From Paraphysomonas bandaiensis (lineage: Eukaryota; Chrysophyceae), in assembly GCA_965644295.1 (NCBI GenBank), contig CBFFRP010000002.1, forward strand, positions 124,001 to 188,000: DNA of 64,000 nucleotides, written 5' to 3'. The position numbers and the translations under genes were made by a program. Of this stretch, positions 1 through 11,973 are shown piece by piece (positions within the stretch are counted from its first letter, which is position 1; every line of letters begins with the position of its first letter). The notes under the pieces were generated by a model. It did no database searches, had not been told where the DNA came from, and saw nothing but the letters and a program-made list of their open reading frames with translations.

Positions 1-1
1 C

Positions 2-3000
2 GGGCGCCTAGTGATCCCTAAAACACCACCAGTAGATGTAGTTTGTGGTAAGGTGCTCTGCTCCCGATACAGTGGTCAGGGGTCAGAGTTTGAGGTGGAT
101 GGAGCTGTTGACTTAGAAAATGCAATGAAACTATGTGTATACGAAAGAGACAGCTCCTCTGCCATGAATCTTGTAGTGTAAGGACGTGTACACTATGTTG
201 TAGTAGTCGTAGTAACGGATATATGCAGATTGTTTGCCAGTGCTGATAGTACCAAGACATTTTTATCCGCCCTCAGTGGTGTAGTGAGCGTTCATAATAT
301 TATGGTACGGCGCCGTGCATAGGAGATATATCAGTAAAGGATGTGTGCAGGGATTTCTTATGGACATAGGATGGTATGAACCAGACTCTGAGCTAGAAAG
401 CCAAGAAAACAGTAGTTCAGCACGACGCCCTACTCGGCTGGAGGTGTGCTTGCCAGTTACTGTGGAAGAAGCTAGCAGCTCTGAATCATCAGATAACGAC
501 GACAGTCTTGGTGAAAGTTATAAGAGCTCTTGCAAGACCGATAGTGGGAAAATTAGTGTTGAGAGAATTCACAGTCATGATTCTCAGTGTGCATCCTCAG
601 TGGATGCTCCGAATAAAACACGGAGTATAGTCCGGATGCTCTCAAATGAGTCATACAATGAGTTAGATGCAGTTGACGTGGAAGCTCAGCACAGAACTCA
701 ACCAGAAATCGTCCAAGAATCTCGGCCGAGTCGAATCAGTCAATCTATACATAAGTTACTAGGCATTGTGAGAAAGGAGTCAGATGTGACTCATGGTGAC
801 AATGCGGAAACGACGAATGTCATGCGACAAAACTCTACTGCTGGGGATGAGAAGCGTGAGAGTTCACTTGTTGTCGATACACATGGCTCACAACCGCGCA
901 GTCGTTTCAGCTTCCTGCGAGCGATGTTACATCCAAATGTATCTCCACGCGGGGAGAGTGATATGTCATTTGGTGATTTTGGTGAACTAAAGGGAATAAA
1001 AGGCTCTCGACCTGTACCAACAAGTCTCCCGTCTGGCTCCCGCACTACTCGTGCCGTTGGAGATGGACTTGGAGCAGCTGTAGGGGGGATCGACTTCGAG
1101 GCACTTCTAGTAAAGAAAAGTGAATTCAGTGTGCGGACGCTAGAGTTGCAACTGAAAGATATCAAGCCTGCTCCTACACTTCAGCTTCGTGACGAAAAGT
1201 CTATGGGGCAAAATAGAGGCTCTCTAAGCTCCCCCACAGCGTCGGAATTGTTTAGAGAAGATACTGACATTAACCCACTTTTTCTGAGTTTGAATGGCAC
1301 CGACCTCTCGCGCGAAAAGCATTTAGAAATGATAATCAAAATCATTAAGCTTCCGATTACCGAGTCAATATCGATGGTTCAATCTTGGTCTGTTGCTGGA
1401 GTGACAGGGGACCTGCCTCATCATTGGGGTACCTTTGTAGAACAAAACCCAGTTGCCTTCTCCGAAAAGGTCAAGAATTGTAGGGATGATGGTGGATTCC
1501 GATATAGGATACAGAGGACTGACTCGGGCTCTCCCCGCTCGTCGGCCCCCCTTGTTTCCTTGGACGAGAGTGGCAACGAATCAATTTCCTCCCCTAGAAC
1601 GATTCCTGATAGCTTCAGTAAAAGGTACTTTTCGCAAGGATTTTACTACGTATGGTTAATATTTTTGTAGGGTGCCATCTCCTGATAGCTCTGTGGACAT
1701 ATATTCAACGCACAATACAAACGGGTCTAGTCGGGACTTACTTTGTGAAGAGTTTATCCATGGGTTATCCCTACGCTACTGCGATATCACTCCCAGAGGT
1801 CGACCTGATGAATATCCTACCTATTATTTCACGTTTCCTGACGTTTTTATTCAGGAGTGTCTATTCTCGTTGATTCTTTGAGACAGAACAGTACATTGAG
1901 AACTTTAGATCTGCAGGGTAACCATATCAGCAGGGATAATGCAGCTGCATCTCTGGGTATGGAAACATTGAGTACAATTTTGATAACTTATCGTCTTTAT
2001 GTAGGGAATATGCTAAATTTCAACAAATTTTTGGTGGAGTTGAACGTTCAAGAGACGGAACTGGGTAACACGGGAGCCACCATGGTTGCACAAGCTCTGC
2101 ATATCAATACTGTACGTATATCCTACTCGTGCTGTAAATATACCCGCTAATCTTTTACTGACAGAGCATTGTTAAGCTGAACCTGAGTGGTAATCATATT
2201 GGGCACGTAGGGTGTTTAATGCTATCGCTCTCATTGGAAGAGAATGCCACACTTACCCACCTCAATATTTCCCGCAATGAGATTGGTCCACAAGGGGCCA
2301 AGAGTTTATCTAAAGCTCTATATATCAATAAGACACTTAAATACTTGGATTTGAATAGGCAAAAGCTGAAAGGTAAGATCGGCCCAGATGGAGCGAAGTA
2401 TATGGCGCGGTGTCTTCGTATGAACAATTCGTTGAAGATACTCCGTATGGGTAGAAATAGGATTTCATTTGAAGGAAGTCGACATATTGCAGGGATGCTG
2501 CTTGTGAATCGTGGGTTGAGAATACTAGACTTAGCATATTCTAAACTGGGCGTTGAAGGAGCCATGCAACTGGGAAATGCTCTTCATCAGAACAACTCTT
2601 TACAGTCATTGGTATTGGCTAATCGTCTGCTCCCAATCTGCTATTTGAAGGGGGTGCATGATAGTGACTATTACATGAGGCCCTCAAGAACCTCACTTCC
2701 TGTAGATGTATCGTATATATCTTCCAGGAATTCTGCCTCACAGGATTCTCCTTCAGTTGCATCACCACAGCATATCAATGGGGACTCTCAGAACATTGAG
2801 GAGTATATGCTCGACGATGATGTGTATAATGCCAATTCTTTGGGAACTCTGAACTGTGATGTGGCATATGATTGCAGTATGAAGTCGTTTGATGTTATTG
2901 ATCTTCAGGTGCTTTTCGCATCCCCAGTTGAAGACTCGGGGATTTCATCTATGAGAGGCACTGTCAGTAGTCACACCAATGACCATAACTCCGCTTTGCA

Positions 3001-6000
3001 TAGGGGAACGGATTTTGCTGAGGGGCAACGAAAAAGCGGTCAAAACAATGACTCTAGTAATAGCTATTATAGCCACGACAATAGGGGAAGTGCAGGCTCA
3101 CAAGTGTCAAATTTATCACACACCACGAGCACTGGCGGTTCTGTTATTCTCCCCCTTCCAGTTGGCGACGAAGAAGGTGTTCTTATTGGTCAACTGGTTA
3201 AGACCAACAACCTCTTGAAAGAATTGCGGCTAGAAAATACATTCCTCCCGATACAGCAGCTGCGTGGTCGATCTATTGTAATGAACTCTACTACTCCGTC
3301 CGTATACTCCCTGGATATGACCAGTAGTAATTTAATGTCTAGTGATGCTATAGTGATCGGGCTTCTTATTGCGGAGAATCCGTGCTTGCGCACAATATGT
3401 CTCAAAGGGAACCACTTCGCAAAGACTGAAGGCGAGACGTGGATAGCCAACGCCATCAGCGTTAACTCAACACTCTGCTTGGATACCAATCTGTGGAGTG
3501 CAGAAGAAATGTTCGCTGATGGATATCATCAGCTTGCTGCACTGAAAGGTGTTTCTGCGTCAGGTGATAGTCACTACCGTGAAACTGCGTTATATGCGAA
3601 GCACCATTGTTATACTCTTGGTTCATTTACGTTTCATTTATAGGGGCTGCGATTGAGCCACAGCGACTGGACACATTGTCCTACAAGCTTTTCATAGTAG
3701 GTGGGGGAGTAGCGTACTATCTGGATCTATTCTCAGACATATATGTCACTGTCCTATATGCAAGCAAGCCAGCCCTCTATGAGCATTCGTGGGTTGTATG
3801 GAGCGCTTTTATTATATGTCTGCCCACTGTGATGACCTTATGCTCTATTATTTGGACGACCTGGTCTAGGGATGCTGTGCGGGCAATCCAACAGATGCTG
3901 ATTGTGTTGATTCAACTACATCCAGTGCTGCATGTGTACGAGAGCCTGTTGATGGGAATTGAGACAACAGCATGTAAGCTTTGAGACTCTGTATATTCAC
4001 AACCCACTGATTTCCATCTATATTTTGTATATATCTTCTAATCCTCAATATTGTGTTAAAACTTGTTCGCAGTGCTCGACACAAAGTTCCTTGAGGGGGT
4101 ATATGAGAACATTCCACAGATCGTACTGCAGACGTACATCATGTTCCGCGTATCTGTAGACCACGGAGGCTTTGCTATCAGCATTTTTCTTTCTGTGCTG
4201 ATATCTCTTTTTTCTGTGAGCGGTGTACTGGTAATGTTACTGGATAGAGGTAAAGTACGGAAGATTACCCTCGGACCGAGAGATAGGAATCCATGGTTTG
4301 TGCGCTATTTGGCTAAAGTTTTGGCCGTGTTGCTTGAAGGCGACAGGTGTGGACAGACCGTAGTGGGCTCCCCTAGAACTCAAGAGGTGATGAAAGATCT
4401 GATAAGCTACTCGGTAAGATAAAATGCATCCTATTGTCATGTATCCTGGTGGTGCTATGATATTTTATTATTACTTGAAATACAAGCGTCTGTAAGTCTT
4501 GTTTGTTCAGTGCTACACATATTCCCATTTTCTATGGGCGATGGTGTTCCAGTTCACCACCCTCTCTGTCCGTGTTGTCGCTCTGACGTGGCTGCTCGCG
4601 GTAGTGGTGTCTTATAAGTTCGTGATATTTTTAGTGGTGTTTATACCACGAGTGATAATCGTTGCAATGCTGGATCCGAAATCTAGAAGGCGCTCTTTAT
4701 TTCGGAACACTCTTTGGTGCTCGTGCTATTGCCTGCTGACGGCTGTCTGGGACAAAGACGATAGGTTTCCTGTAGCGTCCAGGCGGGCCTTCTTAGTGCT
4801 CAATATACTAGATACCATTGAGAGTTTTGGTTTTATTGCCTTTGCTGGGTTCATATCAACTGTAAGTTGTCTATGTATCAATTACCACGTAGCATAATTC
4901 TAATTTGCAGCATTCCAATATGCGTCCCAGCCATGGTGTTTTTGTTGTAGTCTCTGTCATTGTACTTAAGATTATATCATGGCTGTTGATCGTTTCGTGG
5001 GTGCTGCCAGTACATTTTTCTGAGCTACAGGGCATAGATAGTCGAATGACTTTCAAAGAACGCCTGTATTGCCGTTTGTTTGAGTCAGACAGCAAGGTCT
5101 TCTTAGACGGTGTAGTGACTCGCGACCCCGCTGTTGTTTCTCTTCCCCCAGCTCCCACAAGCCCCAAAAGTCCGCGTCATATAAAGTCTTGGTGGTCTTC
5201 AGGAGAGAGATCGGCTACGATGGAGCTGAGTTATATGGCTGCATTGATCAGGACACAAGTCCCATATCTGAAGTCAGGAGCAACGTTTTCGGAGACTACA
5301 CAATCCGAAACAACACCTGTCAAACGAGAAATCTCTAATGGTATTAGCGTGTATATTGTTACTGATACGATGTAATGTGAGATGATTCCTATGCTGGGAT
5401 CAGTTTGTAATGTTTATTCATTCTCTTTTCCTCATTGTAAATGCAGCGAGGGAGCGACCTCAAGCCCGTGATTGGGAAGGGATGCCAGAGGCCATGAGGC
5501 GTAGTAAAGGGAGGTTTACCCTTAGGGGTGGTAAAGGGAGGTACTCTGACGACGACCTTCAAAAGAACATACAGCAAAGGCATCTAAATCTTGAGTAAGT
5601 AATTGAACATATGATTCACCAGTGTTCGACTGGTTACATTCACTGCAGAGGCATTTAACATTTTGTTTTTTCAGAGGATCAAAGCACAAGTTCTCGGGGT
5701 GGAATAGACAGGTGCAACGGGGCAGTCGACGTCATCATACTAAAATTCAATCCCAAGAACACAACACCCGGGTTTTCTTCCCTGATGAGTCGACAGATGT
5801 TGACGGCGATTATGATCCCAATGAGGCAAGTGATGGAATTGGAGTGCCGGGGTATATGGATCAGTGGGCGAAAGTCCCTCAAAATCCTAAAGGAGATCAT
5901 GGACGAAGGGTCACAGCGGGAGTAGACTTCGGAAGCTACTATCCAAGTGACAGCGGCGGGGTTCTACAAGACACTGATTTCAGTTCCCAAGCTAATGCTG

Positions 6001-6077
6001 CGGACAAATCTCAATACTCAGATGCAACTGAAATGTACTGGGAAGAAAACCCTAGCATTATTAGTAAAGATCCATAG
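2..6077 (+). CDS. LRR protein fused to an XK-related-like membrane domain (5' partial, 12 exons)
   Basis: Exons by frame and splice phase: 2-177, 335-1624, 1671-1798, 1855-1956, 2005-2111, 2165-3548, 3644-3973, 4073-4413, 4511-4861, 4911-5340, 5447-5594, 5675-6077; about 1,729 residues in the window. The first exon is inferred; otherwise the ATG at 360 would be the start. The donor of exon 6 could instead be at 3564, adding five residues. Order of parts: a Ser-rich, probably disordered N-terminus; about eight RNI-type leucine-rich repeats (roughly residues 510-750, e.g. 'LRTLDLQGNHIS', 'LTHLNISRNEIG'); a Ser/Asn-rich insert; about two more repeats (940-1050); then about 415 residues with six or more hydrophobic segments containing 'FLEGVYENIPQIVLQTYI', which resembles the XK-related (XKR) family; and a polar tail. 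Animal XKR proteins include phospholipid scramblases; LRRs usually bind proteins. A plasma-membrane protein whose LRR part senses or anchors a partner is inference. Confidence 0.8.
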
Positions 6078-7543
6078 TTAAAGACCTGTGGTTACCCTTT
6101 ACATTCGTAAATAGACATCAGCCGGCATTATGCGTGTTCAATTGTAGACGACCTAAATGATACTGCCAGACTGTAAATTTACTGTAGCAGTTGTATGTAA
6201 TGCGGCGTGTACGGTTGTCTTGAAGTGACGTGATGTGCGTGATTGTGCTTGGCATTCCTCAGAGAATCCACACAATATATAGATTTTTTCACCTTTCAAT
6301 GATCGACGACTGGGAGTGTGCAATATTTAGCTTGATCTTCGCGTGAAGGGCCTCCCTGCTTACAATACTTGTCGTTGCTCTATTGACATATTCCATACGA
6401 TTTATTTGTATACAAAACACTCTAAATCCGTGCATATTCATGTAGTGACTCTTATTTAATTTGAGTTCAAGCAAAAATATTATGCGAGTGAATAATGACT
6501 GTACGATATATTTGGTGGACACTAACGAATGGCTTTGAAATGAAATATATATCTGTTCAAGTTCAAGTGGAAATGTGTGTTTTATAATTTTGAGTTCGTC
6601 AATTTTGAGCAATTAAACACTGCAATTAAAGGTTTTGTAAATTTTAACCGCTGGTGAAGAATACGATATAGTTAAAGAATTTCATGAAAATAGTGAAACA
6701 TTGCTGCGTAGAATATGCCAAACTGAAATATTTTGACTGTCTAGCAGGGGATGGCAGCAATATATTGAATTGCAATTACAAAATATTGATTGGAGGACCG
6801 GCCAAAAATTCCATCAATATTCTTAGTCTTTAACGTAGTTCAAATATATCGCAATCAATTATTTGGTAGTCATACACCGAATTCATCTTAGTTGTACCGT
6901 GCAAAATATGAATCCGTGTATTGACGCGACTTCGGGTGTCTGAGCATCAATCCTCGTGAATGTGTACATGTGATATATGATAGGGAATAGTGCTAAAGTC
7001 TTCTTACAACTAGACATATAGCCGTTACAATACACTATCTTGCTACAATATATTAATATCCGGGACAGAAAAAAGCTACACACGTACACTACTTCTCTTA
7101 ATATAAGATATATGCATCACATTAGCAAGAAGAGACGCCTGAATGATGAATGCATACAAAAGTAGAGATATTTATAGATGATGTCGGAGTCCGGTTCAAG
7201 GTGAATCAAACAAGAACAAGTAAATACAGACAACAACATAATTTTAGGAATGCTAACAACTATTTAAAGAATCACACACTATCATATGATGGCTAGGAAG
7301 AGTCAATCAATAAGTATTTGCAGGATGTCTGCATCAGTGATATCATATGAATGCTTTCCTTCATCATGCTTCAGATAAAGTAAACAGCATGTATGAGTAG
7401 ACAGAAATATTACTATTGACGAAAATCTTCCAATAAATTTCTAGGATAAGAATATAAACTGTAACGACATTTAATATATATTGACGTCTATTGGAGCTGA
7501 GAATGGAATTCATAACGATATGCGTCTACTGTCATGTGGTACT

Positions 7544-7625
7544 ATCCCCATTTCGTCTCAAAAAATCGTTTTTACGTGATTAGGACTCAACAGAGCACTG
7601 GGCTAATATAGACATTCAACTTCAA
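7544..7625. repeat. Short dispersed repeat, also near 56.8 kb
   Basis: The stretch reading 'ccccatttcgtctcaaaaaa' and continuing through 'actgggctaatatag' matches 56788-56872 with small changes. The second copy adjoins copia-derived DNA, so both may be ends of an LTR element. The identity of the element is inferred. Confidence 0.4.
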
Positions 7626-8823
7626 TATTCGGTTCAACAGAACTCACTTCTACCTTAATTATGATATTGGCGGTCGTATGAATGAATATGATTTCATTAT
7701 AGCACACTATTATAGAGAAACCACAATCATGAGTCAACTATACAAACACTCCAAGTAAGTTATATTCCATCTTTCGACTGCTGTATAAGATCATAATGGT
7801 GTCAGTGCAAGCGATCTGTCTTCATATCCAGGACTTCGAAACAACTGCAAGATAATTACAGGAGAGTTTAAGTGCCATATCTGATGCTATATAGGTGGTT
7901 AGGAGCAGTGAGTAGTGACATAGTAGAGTAGTAGAGCCTCCTCCACACTGCTACTTCTCATACCATACAGTTGCTATTCCCTCAATATTCTTATGTGATA
8001 TGCATGAATACAAGTGAATTCATATGTCAAATTCATTAGAATAAGCAATCATCTAATCTATAGGGAACTATCTATCTATCTTAATGCAGTGCTCATGCAC
8101 TGCAGCCAGCGTATCTTATATATAGGCAGCTATCCTCACCAGGATATTATGAAACTGTATCTTTACCAAGGGAAATCCTAGGTTTTTATATAAAAAATGC
8201 CAGTTTTATATTAAAAATGTGAGTATGTGCAAGAAAATAGAGATATATAGGAATCGCGGTATATCGCGAGTGGAGGAGGCGTTCATATGGATATGTATGT
8301 AAAGGAAGATTTCCGCCGCTTTGTTTTTTTGAGCTCATGAATATTGCCGCTTTTCGAACTGAAATCACCTCAAAACAGGTCATTTTTATTGTTTTCGTGT
8401 GTTTGATCTGCTCAGCTCAGCTACTGCCATAAGCATCTGCATCCCAACTCCACCCAACAGAGTCTCCAGCCCATCAAAATGAAAATATCGTCCAATCATA
8501 TGCTTCTACTTGACAATATAACGTCACTGTAGTGTAGATCACATACTGGGTTTTTGCACATCGATTTTGTTCATTGTTTATTTCATTGAAAAGCCATCGT
8601 TTTTTTAGTGAAAAGTGAGAAAAAGTGACTTTTCAATGAAATATTTGATGAAATTGATAAAAATTGATGTGTATATCTGTACATGTATATGTATGTATAT
8701 GCATATGTATATATATATAGGTAGGAATTTCTATGTCTTTCTATAAAAGCTTTTGAATACCGTGAAATACCGACTACGTAGTTCCCCATCCCCTTGAGCC
8801 TCACCGCCCTCTAAACCACACAC

Positions 8824-9336
8824 TATGCATATCGGCATGCTTTGTATATTTTTGTTCCAAGATGCCTCTAATATTGAGACAACAATTATCTGTATTCCCA
8901 CTGTAGTTGTCTATCAGTAATATAGAGAATATTTGCTTCAATTTATTCCCGAAAAAATGTAATGCTGACTGCCAATAAGGCTAACCCACACACTATACAA
9001 CCCAGTGCCCTCGTATTGGCATCTTCTGTGTATTTTTGTTCATAGATGCCTCGTATATTGAGACAACAATTATCTGTATTCCCACTGTAGTTATATATCA
9101 ATATCCCACTGAAGATTTTTGTTTCAATTTATATCCGAAAAAATGAAATGCTGATTATCTCTATGTAACCCACACTATGCACGTATCGGCAGTCAGCATC
9201 TTATTTTTCGGAAATAAATTGAGTCAAAAATCTTCTATATTACTGAGCTATAACTACGGCTGAAATACACGTAATTATTGTCTCAATATTAGAGGCTTAT
9301 TTGAACAAAAATACACAAAGGATGGCCAATATGCAT
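8824..9336. repeat. Foldback (inverted-repeat) element, three arms
   Basis: A sequence of about 130 bp beginning near 'tttgtatatttttgtt' and running through 'attgagacaacaattatctg' to 'caatttattcccgaaaaa' occurs twice forward (about 8824-8975 and 8990-9160) and once inverted (about 9180-9336). The same arms occur at 13960-14090 (forward) and 14400-14550 (inverted). This is the structure of a foldback or MITE-like non-autonomous DNA element. No transposase lies inside. Confidence 0.7.
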
Positions 9337-9430
9337 CCCAGTGGCTGTGGATATATATATATATATATATATAAGCCCAGCATATATTCCATCTACCAAT
9401 CCAATCCAATCCAATTAACAAACATTACAA

Positions 9431-10207
9431 ATGAATTTATTAAAATCTTTATTATTCTTTCATTTATATGTGTGTATGTTATCTATACATATACAACCCT
9501 TATCAAATACAGTCAACTGTGATTTATGTGAAGATAAGTGGGTGTTTGTAATTGGTACTGGTAGAAGTGGATCAACTACTATATTAAGTATGTTAAATAT
9601 TATTCCTGGTATATTTATTAGTGGTGAGAATGATGGTGTTATGAGTAGCTTGATGATATTGTGGGAAAGACTCCGTCGACAAAAATCACACGGTAATAGT
9701 AAATATGGTGCATGGCGCCAGTCTGGTATCGACAAGCACAGTGTTCTCTGTACGATGCAGCTGTATGTTAAACAAATAATTGGAAAGTATGATATGTCAT
9801 CTACTAAGCTTTTAGGCTTCAAAGAGATCCGCCATCAAAGTATAGATAATTTAGATTTCTTTCTTACTTTGTTTCCATGTGCAAAGTTCATTATAAACTA
9901 TAGAAACAACATAAAAGCTCAAAGCAGGTCAGCTTTTTACAGAAAGGAATCGCCAAGTGTTATAAAGGCAAGGCTTACGAGTGGGACGAAGAATATATCG
10001 ACATGGGCTACTCAACATCCAGAAATTACATTTGTATTGCCGCTAGAGGATTTCTCGGTGAAACAATTCAATACAATGTTAAAATGGATAGGTGTTAGTA
10101 ATTGTACGTATGTTGAAATGTATCATTCAAACCCGAGAAATTCTTACAGAGCGGATATTTCTTCAAATGTTTTGACAGGTGATTGCTTAATACACAGTAA
10201 TATATAA
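9431..10207 (+). CDS. Sulfotransferase-like protein, probably secretory
   Basis: An intact single exon of 258 residues. The N-terminal 25 or so residues are hydrophobic ('LLKSLLFFHLYVCML') and look like a signal peptide or Golgi anchor. Next comes 'VFVIGTGRSGSTTI' (about residues 38-51), the 5'-phosphosulfate-binding loop that binds PAPS in sulfotransferases. At about residue 155, 'NYRNNIKAQSRSAF' fits the 3'-phosphate-binding segment with its conserved Arg and Ser. The family transfers sulfate from PAPS to carbohydrate or tyrosine acceptors in the Golgi lumen; the acceptor cannot be read from sequence. The gene is AT-rich and intronless, unlike most neighbours. An (AT)n tract lies 60-80 bp upstream. 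A P-loop kinase is less likely because of the RSGST form of the loop. Confidence 0.78.
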   Translation: MNLLKSLLFFHLYVCMLSIHIQPLSNTVNCDLCEDKWVFVIGTGRSGSTTILSMLNIIPGIFISGENDGVMSSLMILWERLRRQKSHGNSKYGAWRQSGIDKHSVLCTMQLYVKQIIGKYDMSSTKLLGFKEIRHQSIDNLDFFLTLFPCAKFIINYRNNIKAQSRSAFYRKESPSVIKARLTSGTKNISTWATQHPEITFVLPLEDFSVKQFNTMLKWIGVSNCTYVEMYHSNPRNSYRADISSNVLTGDCLIHSNI

Positions 10208-10347
10208 AAATATGAAGAATTTTTGCTACGTGTTGGTGAAAGATTTCATTAATATTTCACTGACTTCAGGATGCTCCTAAATTCATCAGACAGACTAAGG
10301 CCTTCGGTAGTCCGGGTCCGGGTAGTCCGTACTATGTTCTTATCATA

Positions 10348-10990
10348 CTACAAGCACATATCTGAGTTCCTTACACAACTCAAACCATGTTGGGTCCTAG
10401 AGTCATCAAAAGTACAGGAGTGGTAGCAGAGCGCAAGCAAGTTATCTGGAAAAGTATTGTAGTCTATGCTGAGTAATTTTCCTAAAAATGTTTTGTTTAC
10501 GTTTAATGAAAATTTTAGCTGAGTAATAGTAAGAAAAATGTTGTGATTATTAGAATGTAAGTGATGAACACAGTAAGAAATAAACTCAACACTATTGAAG
10601 TCCAATTCCATCAATTGTAACTCATCAAACAGATAATCTTCTATTGATTCTGCTGTAAAATCAATGTCGGAATCCTCACCTTTATAATGGATTCCACAGC
10701 GTAGCAACACTTGTTGCACAACACTTTCTCCTAACAGCACACGAAGAAAAGTAGTGCTCTCCAGCACAACTCCATCCGTCAACAACTAAACCTAATGTGC
10801 TTGGTAACATTTCCTTACTGGTTTTAGCGACCGCTTTGTCAATCTCATTTAAATACTTCATTAACGTTGTTTTAGATATATCTGTTCCAAGTTGGAGTAT
10901 CTACTTGAATTTGGGGAGTGATTCCTAAATAACTTAAATCCTCCTTTGGCAGTGTAATAATACTGACTTACTAAAATCCACAAAATTGGG
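10348..10990 (-). pseudogene. Degenerate hAT-like transposase fragment
   Basis: Reading the minus strand, about 10885-10730 encodes 'TLMKYLNEIDKAVAKTSKEM' followed by 'LGLVVDGWSCAGEHYF', which resembles the central 'DGWT..EHY' block of hAT-type transposases common in oomycetes. The frame then shifts, and the 145-codon open frame at 10785-10348 carries on with 'EDSDIDFTAESIEDYLFDE', matching the expected continuation. The change of frame and the lack of the N-terminal zinc finger and the C-terminal dimerisation region show a broken copy. Family assignment is from motif memory. Confidence 0.55.
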
Positions 10991-11780
10991 CAGTGCAAAT
11001 TGTTAAAATTTGTTTTTATGCTAACGAATTATATGCTTGGTACTTCTTGAGTCTTTGCCACAAGCGCAAGGTACGATTACAACACTATGAAACACAAATC
11101 GAAATGTATGAAGTCTTGCTATATGTGAGCCATTATAAACTGTAATTCTACGGTATTGGATCATGACCGTTACTCAAAGAGTATTACGAGAACTAATATC
11201 ATGATAGTAATTACAGTAGTAAATTATTTTCACCGCTTTGGAATACGTATGTTTCAACATATAATTATGTGTACAATAAAAACGAATCGGACCTATCTAG
11301 TAAGGGAAATATTTTTTAACCTAGTCAAATTGGTGGAATTTCCTAGTCAATGTAATGAATGACTCAACCTAGTCGCTCTTATATCTATTGATTACACACT
11401 GTGACTGTCTAAGATACTGTCTCACACCACACAATGTATTATAGTGGCTTACAGAGCATCAAAACAAACACTCAAACATAACAATAAGCTCATATATACA
11501 TATCTACCTAACACAGGTCGATGTATGTCTATCTAGCCTATCTATAGCTTACAAGTATACAGCGATGGGTCCCTGTGAGTGTTTTGGGGAGGAGGGTCCA
11601 TGAAGCTGTGGGTATAACTCACTCTATGATCTGCAGGACATTTTGAGATCTTCATATGCTGTGAGTGATGGCGCTCATCTTCCTTCACTTCTGATTAATT
11701 AATTTTCAGGGAACAAACTTGTAAAAACAGCATCATTGAAGTAGACTGTAGAGTGTAGATCTGCAGCAGAGCATCAGTAT
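10991..11780. other. Non-coding interval
   Basis: AT-rich sequence between the transposase relic and the tandem array at 11.78 kb. I see no gene or structured element here. Confidence 0.5.
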
Positions 11781-11973
11781 CATGAGGAGTGTGTCTCACA
11801 TCAGTCTTACAGTATTATGAGGAGTGTCTCTCATCAGTCTTACAGTATCATGAGGAGTGTGTCTCACATCAGTCTTACAGTATCATGAGGAGTGTCTCTC
11901 ATCAGTCTTACAGTATCATGAGGAGTGTCTCTCGTCAGTCTTACAGTATCATGAGGAGTGTATCTCTCATCAG
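11778..11973. repeat. Tandem repeat, about 29-34 bp units
   Basis: Five to six copies of a unit reading 'cagtatcatgaggagtgt' and ending 'catcagtctta'. Units differ by insertion of a 'gtctca' step. The last unit is interrupted at 11973 by the TIR element that follows. Confidence 0.85.

Larger units (their letters stand above)
6078..9430. other. Gene-poor AT-rich intergenic region
   Basis: I see no convincing coding region on either strand in this 3.3 kb. It holds a short stretch at 7544-7625 resembling DNA near 56.8 kb, a foldback repeat at 8824-9336, and an (AT)n run near 9351-9373 just before the sulfotransferase-like gene. The few open frames are short, lysine/isoleucine/tyrosine-rich and follow base composition. 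Confidence 0.6.

Noticed and set aside
18-260. 80-codon minus-strand frame at the left edge
   Set aside because: The opposite strand is open with better composition and a splice path into the LRR-XKR gene.
11778-11973. Possible CRISPR-like array
   Set aside because: Direct repeats are contiguous with no unique spacers, and the genome is eukaryotic; it is a plain tandem repeat.
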